DNA of 64,000 nucleotides. It comes from Deltaproteobacteria bacterium (GTDB taxonomy: Bacteria > Myxococcota_A > Polyangia > Haliangiales > Haliangiaceae). The DNA lies in the NCBI GenBank assembly GCA_020630875.1, contig JAHDIH010000001.1:248001-312000 (forward strand), in the 5' to 3' direction. The number at the start of each line of letters is the position of its first letter. Within the stretch, counting starts at the first letter, position 1. This document shows positions 36,023 through 44,861 of the stretch, piece by piece. Both the position numbers and the translations under genes were made by a program. The notes below the pieces were generated by a model. That model saw nothing but the letters and a program-made list of their open reading frames with translations, did not search any database and was not told the origin of the DNA.

Positions 36023-37005
36023 TCTTCGCGAATCTCGACTGTGAGAGAATCATGGCAAACGAGTATTTGCCCAAACATCAGAAGATATCGGAGCTGAGCA
36101 ATCGTGCTCAAGCTAGGCTTGCCTTAGCTGCGGCTACGCTTTCCATCTTTGATCCCGAAGGTCCTATCTGGATTCCGTTTGAGTTTGATGCATCGCAATT
36201 GCAAGGGCTTGCAATCGAGAAAATGGGTGAGTTTATCACTGGGAAAATTATGAAAAAGCCCACGGTGTGTTGGAGCACACCCCATGACTCAAGATTTCCC
36301 GGTTCGAATTGGCAGGCTACGGCGTCATGCAATGACAAGCGAGAGTTTTTCGAATGGAGGCTGGAGCAAGGATTGGGCATTCCAGGAAGTAAGATCGTTT
36401 CAACCTTGGAGGAGATCGAAGGCCTTGCACAGAATACGGATTGCGAAAGTTGGGTGGTAAAAGCACCTTTTTCGACATCAGGTTCTCAGCGGATGATAAG
36501 GTACAGAGGGCAGGTGAGAGAGGAAGATAAGTCGGCAGCTCGCAAGTTGCTGGCTCGTTATCAAACGCTCATATTTGAACCCTTTGTCGCTAGGTCGCAG
36601 GACTTCGGATGTTTAGGAGTGGTGGATAATACAAGAACTTCCGTTATTAGCGTTCACGAAATGACTAACGACAAGCGCGGAGGATTTGCTGGTTTGAGTA
36701 CGTTGCTACGCGGTAAGGTGAAGTTACAAGAAGAAATGATTCGAGAAGTGGCGCATTCCGTTGGTGAATTTCTTGCTCGTAAGGATTACACCGGTCCTTT
36801 TTCTCTGGACGGTTACTTTTCATCCGCTGGAAAGATTTTTTATTCTGAAGTCAATGCAAGAATGACATTGGGCCATGTGGCTCGGGCATGGCAGAAGGAG
36901 CTTGGTGCTGCTCAGGTGTGGTTTGGCTTTGCATCCAATACAGATAACGATGGAGTGGTGCTCGCGTCTGACCGAGACCACTCTATTTGCGTAAAGACAC
37001 GCTAG
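36019..37005 (+). CDS. ATP-grasp domain protein
   Basis: 328 residues, ATGA overlap with the DUF455 gene. Core ATP-grasp features: WVVKAPFSTSGSQRMI (nucleotide-binding lysine loop), LIFEPFVARSQDF, and metal-binding YSEVNARMTLGHVA near the C-terminus. The N-terminal 100 residues are unassigned. ATP-grasp enzymes join a carboxylate to an amine or thiol through an acyl phosphate. The substrate is unknown; the NARMTLGH motif resembles ATP-grasps that accompany DUF455 proteins in other bacteria, as far as I remember. Confidence 0.75.
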   Translation: MIFANLDCERIMANEYLPKHQKISELSNRAQARLALAAATLSIFDPEGPIWIPFEFDASQLQGLAIEKMGEFITGKIMKKPTVCWSTPHDSRFPGSNWQATASCNDKREFFEWRLEQGLGIPGSKIVSTLEEIEGLAQNTDCESWVVKAPFSTSGSQRMIRYRGQVREEDKSAARKLLARYQTLIFEPFVARSQDFGCLGVVDNTRTSVISVHEMTNDKRGGFAGLSTLLRGKVKLQEEMIREVAHSVGEFLARKDYTGPFSLDGYFSSAGKIFYSEVNARMTLGHVARAWQKELGAAQVWFGFASNTDNDGVVLASDRDHSICVKTR

Positions 37006-37042
37006 GCAAGCCCATCAGCAATTGGTAGATTGACGGGAGTAA

Positions 37043-38887
37043 ATGCTTGAAGGATTACAGCGCAAGCTATGCACCGGGGTCTTTCCTTCGGCTGCGTTAG
37101 CAGGTATCGATTGCCTCGAAAGCCAATCGATGTTGGAGGGCGCAACAACGTTCGTAATTTCTTTCGCGTTGTTTAGCGTATTCAACTGTTTGTTTTGCTT
37201 GCTGTGGGAGTTTTTAGAACGTCGTGCTTCCCAACTGGACTTTTCTCCGGGCAAGTGGTTGGTCTGGGGCGTTTTCGGAATACTTCTGTTAGTAGCGGTA
37301 ACGGTTGTTGTCTTCAATGTGGCGTTTTTTTGGCGCGTAAATAGTAGTTCGGCATTTGCCTCCTCGCTTATTTCAGGCGTCGCCGCAGCACTATCACTGG
37401 TGGCTTGCGCATTGTTGGTAGCGCTCTTTGGCCCCTTTATTTCAAAGCTCGCTTTGTTGGCTCCTAGGTCAGAGCGACTTTCGAGACTCCTTTTTGCCAC
37501 CGCCGTTGTTTGTTGCTGCCTTTTACTTTGGCACTTTTGGCTGGGAAGTCGACTGTCGTGGAGAGCGGGATGGATCGCTGTGGCGATTGGTATCGTTTGG
37601 ATTTTGACCTTCGCGCTTACGCCATCTCGGCAGTATCGAATGCAATCACTTATCCTCTTGATACTGCCTATCTCAGTACTGGTTACTGCTATCGTGCTTG
37701 CCCTAAAAACATCGGTCTTACTACCTGTGTGGTCCAACTCATCGATAGCCGGTCATGTGGTGGAGAAAGTTGTAGACGTAGAAGAGCTAGTGAGCGCAAG
37801 CGTGACCAGTCGCGTAGGCAAGAGTGGAAAAAACGTTGTACTAATTACCGTGGACACACTACGAGCCGATCAAATAGCCTTGTATGGTGGTGCCAACAAA
37901 ATGCCTGCTCTCAATCAGCTTGCATCAAAGGGCTCGCTGTTCTCTTGGGCCTTTTCTCCAAGTAACGTGACCAGGCGGTCCATTCCTTCCATCGCAACGG
38001 GACTGCACCCCAGCGAAATTGACGGGCGTGTTGTGGGGTGGGCGCTAAAACTTAGTCCTCATCATGTTACTATTGGACAAGTATTTAAGTCCGCGGGCTA
38101 TTCCACAGTTGGTTTCTTCTGTTGCGATACTCTTTTCGGACCGAAGAGAAAGATTGGCGTAGATCGCGGTATTGACGCTCGCACGTTCAATAAGTCCGAC
38201 GCGGAACTCTCCAAAGCATTCGCCACGTGGTTAGCCTTAAGAGAAGAGCGAAATCCTTACTTTGCTTGGGTGCATCTATTTGGCCCTCATCAATGGGAAT
38301 CCGCTTCTCGTAGTGGTGGTGTGTCAAAACGTTACGGAAGAAGTCTGGAACTCGTAGACCAATCCATCAGGCAGATTACTCGCGCCATTTCCGAGGAGAA
38401 GCATTGGCACGACACGATCGTTGTTGTGTTCTCGGATCACGGGGAAGGGCTTGGGGACCATGGCGTTAAGAATCATGCGGAAGGACTGTTTAATTCCCAG
38501 ATAAGGGTGCCGTTGATCATTTCTGGCGGAGGACTCAGTAAAAAGACGATAGAAAAGCCCGTTGGGGGGGTGGATTTGTTCTCAACAATTTTAGATTTGG
38601 CGGGAGTTTCAACGAACGTGCGCACGTCGGGAAAAAGTCTCGCTACGCTTGTATCTGCGGAAGCCGCAGCTTCTACTTTTGCATTCGCTGAAGCTGTAAA
38701 AGATAAGCATATTAGCAGTTCGTCATGGGCTCTAATGCTAGGTACGTTCAAGTTAATTCAGGAAGATGACGGTGCAAAGCTTTTTCATTTGCCTTCGGAC
38801 CCCAGCGAAGAGACTGATCGGTCTAAGGACTTTCCAACGCTGGTGGAAGCAATGACACGGGTGGGGGAACGTTTAAGCGAGCGTTAG
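37043..38887 (+). CDS. Membrane-bound alkaline-phosphatase-fold (sulfatase-like) enzyme
   Basis: 614 residues with GGGAG before the ATG. About five transmembrane helices occupy the first 235 residues. From about 265 an alkaline-phosphatase-superfamily domain: NVVLITVDTLRADQIALYGG, SPSNVTRRSIPSIATG, and VVVFSDHGEGLGDHG with metal ligands. The nucleophile position holds Thr in NVTRRS, not the Cys of the CxPxR sulfatase motif, so a phospho- or phosphoglycerol-transferase (LtaS/EptA-like) or phosphodiesterase fits better than a sulfatase. It follows the ATP-grasp gene by 37 nt. The stop shares TTAG with the convergent sirtuin gene. Confidence 0.82.
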   Translation: MLEGLQRKLCTGVFPSAALAGIDCLESQSMLEGATTFVISFALFSVFNCLFCLLWEFLERRASQLDFSPGKWLVWGVFGILLLVAVTVVVFNVAFFWRVNSSSAFASSLISGVAAALSLVACALLVALFGPFISKLALLAPRSERLSRLLFATAVVCCCLLLWHFWLGSRLSWRAGWIAVAIGIVWILTFALTPSRQYRMQSLILLILPISVLVTAIVLALKTSVLLPVWSNSSIAGHVVEKVVDVEELVSASVTSRVGKSGKNVVLITVDTLRADQIALYGGANKMPALNQLASKGSLFSWAFSPSNVTRRSIPSIATGLHPSEIDGRVVGWALKLSPHHVTIGQVFKSAGYSTVGFFCCDTLFGPKRKIGVDRGIDARTFNKSDAELSKAFATWLALREERNPYFAWVHLFGPHQWESASRSGGVSKRYGRSLELVDQSIRQITRAISEEKHWHDTIVVVFSDHGEGLGDHGVKNHAEGLFNSQIRVPLIISGGGLSKKTIEKPVGGVDLFSTILDLAGVSTNVRTSGKSLATLVSAEAAASTFAFAEAVKDKHISSSSWALMLGTFKLIQEDDGAKLFHLPSDPSEETDRSKDFPTLVEAMTRVGERLSER

Positions 38888-39639
38888 ATTACATTCGCCA
38901 AAGCTGCAATTCCTTTTGTCGCAGCATGTTGCAGCCAAACTCCGCCGTCACTGACAGCGATATCAGAAAAAGGGTTGGGATTAATATTGATGTCGATTAG
39001 CAAAGCGTCGTTGTCGCGAGCTAGCTCCATAACTACGTTGGGAAGTGTGGTCATCGCAGTGGTTCCCACGGTAACCAGAGCATCGCAGTCTCTGGCTAAT
39101 TCAATAACGGTATCGAAATGGTAGTGCTCCTCGTTGTAACTCTCATCGAACCACAGGATGTGGGGGCGACTATCAGCCACCAGTGACCATTGTGCTTCTG
39201 TTAGCGGTACGTCCTTTTCTACGATCCCAACTTCTTTTGGAATCGTTGAGATTTCTTTGGTGGTGAGATTTCGCATCTTGTTAATGTTTCCGTGAATCTC
39301 AAAACCTAGCGCACCACCGCGCTCATGAAGTCCGTCAACATTCTGAGTGACCAAAGCGACTCGCTTTTGCCGACTCCATTCGCCAATAATTCCGTGTGCG
39401 CGGTTAGGTTGGGCTGAGAGACAAACTGTTCGTCGGTAAAGGTACCAATGCCACACCTCCTTTGGCATTGCTTCGAAAGCTTGTTTCGTTGCCATCTCTT
39501 CGGGCTGATAGACCGAGGAACCAACCGTCCAGTAGCCGTTTTCTCCCCTAAACGTTGGGATACCGCTTTCCGCTGATATTCCAGCGCCCGTAAGTACAAT
39601 GATATTATTGCAATTCGCTAATCTTGAGACGTTGGACAC
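38884..39639 (-). CDS. Sir2-family NAD-dependent deacylase lacking zinc cysteines
   Basis: 251 residues, GTG start. NAD-binding GAGISAESGIPTFRG, TQNVDGLHERGG and the catalytic His in FEIHGN are intact, as is VTVGTTAMTTLPN. After the catalytic His there is no CxxC...CxxC zinc ribbon; the region reads NINKMRNLTTKEIST with no Cys at all. The acyl-pocket WFGE motif is replaced by LWFDES. Such zinc-less bacterial sirtuins exist, and substrate class is uncertain. Single gene, convergent with the phosphatase-fold enzyme. Confidence 0.88.
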   Translation of the reverse strand: MSNVSRLANCNNIIVLTGAGISAESGIPTFRGENGYWTVGSSVYQPEEMATKQAFEAMPKEVWHWYLYRRTVCLSAQPNRAHGIIGEWSRQKRVALVTQNVDGLHERGGALGFEIHGNINKMRNLTTKEISTIPKEVGIVEKDVPLTEAQWSLVADSRPHILWFDESYNEEHYHFDTVIELARDCDALVTVGTTAMTTLPNVVMELARDNDALLIDININPNPFSDIAVSDGGVWLQHAATKGIAALANVI

Positions 39640-39714
39640 CGCACCATGCTGCGATATGCGTTTTGATTTCTCAAGTTGCTTGATCTAACTCTAGCCGCAG
39701 TATAGAAACTTCGA

Positions 39715-40809
39715 ATGGGACTTAGTGTTGGAATTGTAGGCCTCCCGAACGTGGGTAAATCAACTGTGTTTAACGCACTTTGTGGCGGAGGAGCGGAGAG
39801 TGCCAATTATCCATTCTGCACGATAGATCCAAATATCGGAATTGTTCCAGTACCGGATCCTCGCTTGGATCGAATTCAAGAACACATAAAAACTCAAAAG
39901 GTGATACCAGCCGCAGTGGAAATCGTAGATGTTGCCGGTCTGGTAAAAGGCGCGGCCAACGGGGAGGGGCGTGGCAATCAGTTCTTGGCCAATATTCGTG
40001 AAACGGACGCTGTTTTAATGATGGTCCGGTGTTTTGACGACCCCAACGTGGTTCATGTCGAAGGCTCGGTGGATCCATTGCGCGACATTGATGTCATTGA
40101 GACCGAACTTCTGCTTGCTGACTTGGAAGTTCTGGAAAAACGACACAAGAAAGCGGCGAGTGCCGCGAAGTCTGGCAGGCAAGAAGCTAAGGACGAATTC
40201 GCGGCAGTTTCAAAGATGCTCTCTCACTTAGAAAGCAACAAACCCGCAAGAACGCTAGAGCTTAGCGAACAGGAAGAAGCGCTGCTTGCTCATCTTTCCT
40301 TGATCACCAGAAAGCCGATTCTTTTTTGCTGTAATGTGGGAGAAGAAGACCTGCCTGACGGAAACCAACATGTCGAAAAGGTAAGAAGCGTGGCTCAATC
40401 GCAAAACGCAGGTGTTGTGGTGATTTGCGGGAAGATAGAAGAGGAGTTAGTTGGGCTTGATCCTGCAGAAACTAAAGAGATGTTGTCTAGTTATGGTTTG
40501 AGCGAACCAGCGTTGAACCAATTGGTGCGCGAAAGCTACGGGCTTTTAGGACTGCAATCGTATTTTACTGCCGGGGAAAAAGAGGTTAGGGCATGGACGA
40601 TTCGCGTTGGCGATACTGCTCCTCAAGCCGCCGGGGTCATTCATACCGACTTCGAACGTGGTTTTATTCGCGCTCAAGTCTACTCGTTAGAAGATCTCGA
40701 ATCCTTCAAAACCGAAGCCGCAATTAAAAACGCCGGGAAACTAAGGGTCGAGGGCAAGGAATACGTAGTCGCTGACGGCGACATCATGCATTTTCTATTT
40801 AACGTCTAG
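39715..40809 (+). CDS. ychF: Redox-regulated ribosome-binding ATPase YchF
   Basis: 364 residues, full length. P-loop GLPNVGKST at about 9-17, NYPFCTIDPN, DVAGLVKGAANGEGRGNQFL, a coiled-coil insertion about 125-195, and a C-terminal TGS domain (RAWTIRVGDTAPQAAGVIHTDFERGFIRA). YchF/EngD is an Obg-class NTPase that prefers ATP and binds the ribosome. TATAGA (39701-39706) with TTGCTT upstream gives a plausible promoter ending 8 nt before the ATG. Confidence 0.96.
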   Translation: MGLSVGIVGLPNVGKSTVFNALCGGGAESANYPFCTIDPNIGIVPVPDPRLDRIQEHIKTQKVIPAAVEIVDVAGLVKGAANGEGRGNQFLANIRETDAVLMMVRCFDDPNVVHVEGSVDPLRDIDVIETELLLADLEVLEKRHKKAASAAKSGRQEAKDEFAAVSKMLSHLESNKPARTLELSEQEEALLAHLSLITRKPILFCCNVGEEDLPDGNQHVEKVRSVAQSQNAGVVVICGKIEEELVGLDPAETKEMLSSYGLSEPALNQLVRESYGLLGLQSYFTAGEKEVRAWTIRVGDTAPQAAGVIHTDFERGFIRAQVYSLEDLESFKTEAAIKNAGKLRVEGKEYVVADGDIMHFLFNV

Positions 40810-40837
40810 GGCTAACCAACACTATTTTACAGAAGAA

Positions 40838-40867
40838 TTGAACTTGTTGTAATTAGTTTAATACAAT
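40838..40867 (+). promoter_or_regulatory. Candidate sigma-70-type promoter of the OmpA-like lipoprotein gene
   Basis: TTGAAC (40838-40843), 18-nt spacer, TACAAT (40862-40867, five of six). The leader would be about 88 nt and the ATG at 40962 has a full AAGGAG Shine-Dalgarno, unlike the leaderless genes. Confidence 0.5.
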
Positions 40868-40961
40868 TGAACGAGATTATGAAAATGCCTTAGGTTTTGT
40901 CATTGGCCCGCCTTGCGTCGAATCCCCTCTTCCCTAAGATCCGAGCAAGGAGAAATTACCA

Positions 40962-41873
40962 ATGATGAAAAAAAGTATTGTACTAATCATGGCGTTGTCA
41001 CTTGTTTCTTTTACTTCCTGTAAAAAAGTAGAAGACCTTGGGCCGCTGAAAAAACAAATTACCGGACTAGTTGAAGCAAACAGCGGAAAACTTGCAGGCT
41101 TAACCACTATGGTTGGTGGGCTTACTGGACGACTTGGCAAACTGCCAACAGGAATGCCAGGCGTAGGTGACCTAATGGCCAAACTAAACGGACACAAAGG
41201 CAAAATCGCAGGTCTTACCTCTATGCTTGGTGGTCTTGGAACTGCTGTTGCCGCTAAAGGTGCTAAAAAAGCTGACATCATGAATTTGGTGAAAGATGCT
41301 AAGACGCAACTTGGTGGTCTTGGAGCCATTGAATCAGATCTTAAAGCAGCTGAAACCGCCGTAGCAGGTTTCGAAGCAAAAGCAGCCGCAGGTGTAGAAA
41401 CACCAGCAGCCGAAATGTGGAAAACAAAACTTCCTACAGGTTTCGAGATTTCTGGAAACGAAGCAGGAATCGAGAACAAGCTTATCGGATTCATCATGGA
41501 TTCAGACAAAGCTGTTGACAAAACAACTTGGTTCAACTTTGACCGACTTAACTTCGCAACTGGCAGCTCGAACCTAGACATGGGGAAATCTGAAGCTCAG
41601 CTAACCAACGTTGCTGAAGTTCTCAAAGCGTTCCCTAAAGTTAACTTGAAAATTGGTGGATACACCGACAACACAGGTAAACTTGAAGCTAACAACAAAA
41701 TCTCAAAGGCTCGCGCTGATGCAGTCGTGGCAGCTCTTGGAAAACTTGGAGTGGATGCAAAACGTCTGGATGCAGAAGGCTATGGTCCTCTTCACCCAGT
41801 ATGCGAAGCAAACGATACTCCAGAGTGTCGCGCAAAGAATCGTCGTATTGCGGTTCGTGTTACCGCTAAGTAA
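40962..41873 (+). CDS. OmpA-family peptidoglycan-binding lipoprotein
   Basis: 303 residues, AAGGAG about 9 nt before the start. Signal peptide with lipidation Cys20 (SFTSC). Residues 25-170 are low-complexity helical, rich in Gly, Leu, Lys and Ala with recurring GGL(G/T) units, likely a stalk. Residues 190-300 are an OmpA C-terminal domain: FATGSSNLD, GYTDNTGKLEANNKISKARADAV and NRRIAVRV with the peptidoglycan-binding Asp and Arg. It tethers the outer membrane to the cell wall. Strong signals for initiation and termination suggest high expression. Confidence 0.9.
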   Translation: MMKKSIVLIMALSLVSFTSCKKVEDLGPLKKQITGLVEANSGKLAGLTTMVGGLTGRLGKLPTGMPGVGDLMAKLNGHKGKIAGLTSMLGGLGTAVAAKGAKKADIMNLVKDAKTQLGGLGAIESDLKAAETAVAGFEAKAAAGVETPAAEMWKTKLPTGFEISGNEAGIENKLIGFIMDSDKAVDKTTWFNFDRLNFATGSSNLDMGKSEAQLTNVAEVLKAFPKVNLKIGGYTDNTGKLEANNKISKARADAVVAALGKLGVDAKRLDAEGYGPLHPVCEANDTPECRAKNRRIAVRVTAK

Positions 41874-41893
41874 TCCAAACGTAGCGTTTACAA

Positions 41894-41920
41894 AGCCGTC
41901 TCTCAGGAGGCGGCTTTTTT
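41894..41920 (+). terminator. Rho-independent terminator after the OmpA-like gene
   Basis: Stem agccgtctc / gaggcggct (nine pairs, one G-U), loop tcag, followed by six T. Twenty nt after the stop codon. Confidence 0.9.
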
Positions 41921-41935
41921 ACGTTCTATGTTCGC

Positions 41936-43447
41936 TTAGCTGCGCAGATGACGCGCTTGCCGTTTGGGAGTGGCCTCGGGCGCGGCTGATTGCGGCACAC
42001 TCTTAACGAATACTGCGAGCGCTTTCGGTAAGTTACGTCCCGGTCTCGCATAATCTGCAGCAATCAAAGGCCCCACTTTTGCTTCGTCCATACCCTTTTG
42101 TTCCACCAAATAATTGAGAAGCAGCTGCGCAAGTCGTCCCAACGCAATTTTGTGGAACGCTCCGACTTCACCTTCAAGCCACTCGGTGAATGTCATGAAC
42201 TCGGAGAATGGCCGTCCCTCTTGCCAAATTAGCGAATAAGAATCTCTAAAGTTGCCACTGTTAGCTACTAGATCCCAAAGCCGAGCGAATCGTTTTACTT
42301 TTCTTAGTTCAGCAAAGCTCATGGTTTTCGTATGCAGAACTTCATAGGGAGGTTCTTCATCAAATACAAGAGCCCACTCTGTCTCATGACGAATAATGGG
42401 GGTGCCGTGCAACCGTTTCAAGATTCCTACTTGGATCTCTTGTGGTTTTGTCGCTACCAACTTGTCGAAGCCGCTGGCAAAAGTCGCAAAGTCTTCACCG
42501 GGAAGTCCCGCAATTAAGTCAGCATGAACGTGAACGTTGGTTTCGTCGATGAGGAAATTCATATTTCGAATGAGCGCAGTTTCATCCAGTCGCCTGCTAA
42601 TTCGTTTGCCTGTTTCTGGGTCAAATGTTTGAACGCCAACTTCGAACTGAAGGCTCCCGGCGGGAAATTTGCTTACGATTTCTCGCAGTTCGTCAGGAAA
42701 ACGGTCAGGGACCATTTCAAAGTGAACGAACAATCCTAAGTCAGCTCGGTCCAAAAAAAACTGCAGGATTTTGTTGGCGACTTTGATATTTAGATTGAAG
42801 GTTCGGTCTATAAACTTGAACTGTCGAACACCACGGTCCATGAGCGTCTGCATTTCTGCGAGAAAACGCTCCAAGTCAAACTGCCTTACCTTCTTGGCGA
42901 TGGAGGACAGGCAAAACTCACATTTGTAAGGACAGCCTCTTGAGGCTTCGACATAGATGGCGCGGTGTGCAATGTCGCTCTCTGTATAGAGATGGTAGGG
43001 AAGTGTTAGTTCGTTTACGTTTGGTTGAATTTCCGGAATCCATCGCTGCAACGGTTGAGAGCCTTTCAAGAGTTGCTCACATAGTCGCCTGAAACCTTCT
43101 TCTCCTTCTCCCGCAACCACATAGTCGGCCTTGGCGACAATCGGGTGATTTTTTTCGTAAGATACTTCAGGTCCCCCTACTACTAATTTTGTTTTTGGAG
43201 AAATCTTTTTCAGTAGCGAAAGAACATGGCTGGTTTGCACGACGTTCCAAATGTATACTCCCAGTCCAATTATCTTCGGACTACCTTTCAAAAGAGCTGC
43301 TGCGATATCGATAGGGCGTTGAGCGATTACGTATTCGCGTATTTCTGCTTCATCTCCAAGCTCGCCTAGGTTTGCTTTGAGATAGCGAAGCGCTAAGGAA
43401 GAATGACCAAAGCTCGCGTTGAGCGTTGCTAAAACGATTTTGGGCAT
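41936..43447 (-). CDS. B12-binding radical SAM protein with DUF4080
   Basis: About 503 residues from the ATG at 43447; an in-frame GTG at 43462 is possible. N-terminal cobalamin-binding Rossmann domain about 1-140 (GLGVYIWNV, VVGGPEVSYE), radical SAM core with CPYKCEFC (CxxxCxxC) near residue 180, and a C-terminal DUF4080-like region. Class B radical SAM enzymes of this kind often methylate or rearrange unreactive carbons; the substrate is not evident and no biosynthetic partner sits beside it. Confidence 0.85.
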   Translation of the reverse strand: MPKIVLATLNASFGHSSLALRYLKANLGELGDEAEIREYVIAQRPIDIAAALLKGSPKIIGLGVYIWNVVQTSHVLSLLKKISPKTKLVVGGPEVSYEKNHPIVAKADYVVAGEGEEGFRRLCEQLLKGSQPLQRWIPEIQPNVNELTLPYHLYTESDIAHRAIYVEASRGCPYKCEFCLSSIAKKVRQFDLERFLAEMQTLMDRGVRQFKFIDRTFNLNIKVANKILQFFLDRADLGLFVHFEMVPDRFPDELREIVSKFPAGSLQFEVGVQTFDPETGKRISRRLDETALIRNMNFLIDETNVHVHADLIAGLPGEDFATFASGFDKLVATKPQEIQVGILKRLHGTPIIRHETEWALVFDEEPPYEVLHTKTMSFAELRKVKRFARLWDLVANSGNFRDSYSLIWQEGRPFSEFMTFTEWLEGEVGAFHKIALGRLAQLLLNYLVEQKGMDEAKVGPLIAADYARPGRNLPKALAVFVKSVPQSAAPEATPKRQARHLRS

Positions 43448-43510
43448 ACACCCATTGTTCACAAACAGTCTCCGGCATCAATCAAATAATGGATGAGACC
43501 CATGTTTTGT

Positions 43511-43540
43511 CTGACAGCCTTGCAGCACAGCCGATATTCT
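43511..43540 (+). promoter_or_regulatory. Candidate promoter of the DUF486 gene
   Basis: CTGACA (43511-43516, five of six), 18-nt spacer, TATTCT (43535-43540). Transcription would start about 8 nt before the GTG at 43555. Confidence 0.4.
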
Positions 43541-43554
43541 GTTCAAACTAGGCT

Positions 43555-43962
43555 GTGAAGATTTCGATCCTGGTACCAACAATGCTTATTATTTCTAGCA
43601 TTGTCATGGCGTTCGCGTGGCTTGGTCATCTCAAGTTTAAGGAACTGGATCTGCTGCCAGCAATATTGTTGAGTTGGCTCATCGTGTTGCCGGAGTACGC
43701 TTTGAACGTAGCAGCGATTCGATGGGGGCACGGTACGTTTACTGGCGCGCAAATGGCAGCACTGAATTTATCGTCCGGAGTTGTCTTTGTTTTTCTTATG
43801 TCGAAGGTGGTTTTAGGCGAACAAGTGGTCGCAAGGCAGGTAGTAGGTTTTGCGCTCATGGCGGTTGCGGTGATTCTCATCATGTCAGGAAAAAAAGACG
43901 CGTCTGAGGTATCCCTTCAAGAATCTAAGTCCAGCGAATCCATCGTTGATACGGCTTCGTAG
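43555..43962 (+). CDS. DUF486 family small membrane protein
   Basis: 135 residues, GTG start, four transmembrane helices. The MAFAWLGHLKFKELDLLPAILLSWLIVLPEYALNVAAIRWGHG stretch is the DUF486 signature region (a relative of the drug/metabolite transporter fold). The last 25 residues are a polar Ser/Glu-rich tail beyond the usual family end. Function unknown. Confidence 0.82.
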   Translation: MKISILVPTMLIISSIVMAFAWLGHLKFKELDLLPAILLSWLIVLPEYALNVAAIRWGHGTFTGAQMAALNLSSGVVFVFLMSKVVLGEQVVARQVVGFALMAVAVILIMSGKKDASEVSLQESKSSESIVDTAS

Positions 43963-44021
43963 TTAAGTCTCGACTTGGTAAGTTTTTTTGAACCTTTCTT
44001 GGTGTTCATGACTTACTAAAC

Positions 44022-44858
44022 ATGAGCTTAAAGAATTCTATTGTATTATTGGCTGTTGTATTGCTCTTTGCGAGCTGCGCTCAAAATAAGCGTCACTCGT
44101 CCTACGCTTCTGCTCCACAGCACAGTGCGGTGGAGCTGCCAGCTATCGAAAAGTCTCTTTTTTCAAGGGACAAGAATGGCCAGCTAACCGAGGAGAACCT
44201 TCAAAGACTTTTGGCGGCGCCACTAGAGTCTGAATTTCCTGCGCGATTGGGTATTCTTCCGGTAGTTACCTCAATGGATTGGCGTGGTCCTAACCCTAAC
44301 TACGAACATTTGTCCGCGGCCGTATCAAAAGTGGCTCAAGAGCTAGGGGGGAGTGAGCTTTTCCCCATGGTTACCGAGATGCTTCCCATTCCCTCTGGTG
44401 CGGAAGGTATGGAAGCCTTGCGTGAAGTCGCGGCTCGATATCGACTTCGTTATATTTTGCTTTATCGGGAAGCCATCGCGGAAAGTAGCCGGGCTAATGG
44501 TTGGGCGTCAACGTATGCTACGGGGGTAGGCGCTCTTTTCATGCCAGGGCAAGTGTTGACGGTAGATGGTGTAGTAGAAGCTACAATGCTTGATGTAAAA
44601 ACCGGCACGCTATTATTTACCGTTCGCCAGCGCGTTGCTGCGAGTAGAAGAAGTAACGTATGGCAGAACTCTCGCAAGCTCGCCACCATGCGTAGAAAAG
44701 CAACACTCAAAGCGGCTGGTAGACTAACGGCGGCGTTTAGGGTCAACACGGACCGCTATGCAAAAGCGGCGAAAGAGACAAGCGATAACAAGTCTGGTTT
44801 CGTTGGGAGTTCGAACGCTGACAAAATAGAGCAACCTAGTGCCGCTCCTATCGAATAG
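44022..44858 (+). CDS. Lipoprotein resembling rhombotarget-type lipoproteins
   Basis: 278 residues. Signal peptide ending in LLFASC. The mature protein has a segment RLGILPVV followed by a helix, EALREVAARYRLRYILLYRE, a hydrophobic GVGALFMPGQVLTVDGVVEATMLD and KTGTLLFTVRQRV. This layout resembles a family of exported lipoproteins with an internal hydrophobic loop (rhombotarget lipoproteins as I remember them), but identity is uncertain. The yraN gene starts 3 nt after its stop. Confidence 0.6.
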   Translation: MSLKNSIVLLAVVLLFASCAQNKRHSSYASAPQHSAVELPAIEKSLFSRDKNGQLTEENLQRLLAAPLESEFPARLGILPVVTSMDWRGPNPNYEHLSAAVSKVAQELGGSELFPMVTEMLPIPSGAEGMEALREVAARYRLRYILLYREAIAESSRANGWASTYATGVGALFMPGQVLTVDGVVEATMLDVKTGTLLFTVRQRVAASRRSNVWQNSRKLATMRRKATLKAAGRLTAAFRVNTDRYAKAAKETSDNKSGFVGSSNADKIEQPSAAPIE

Positions 44859-44861
44859 CTA

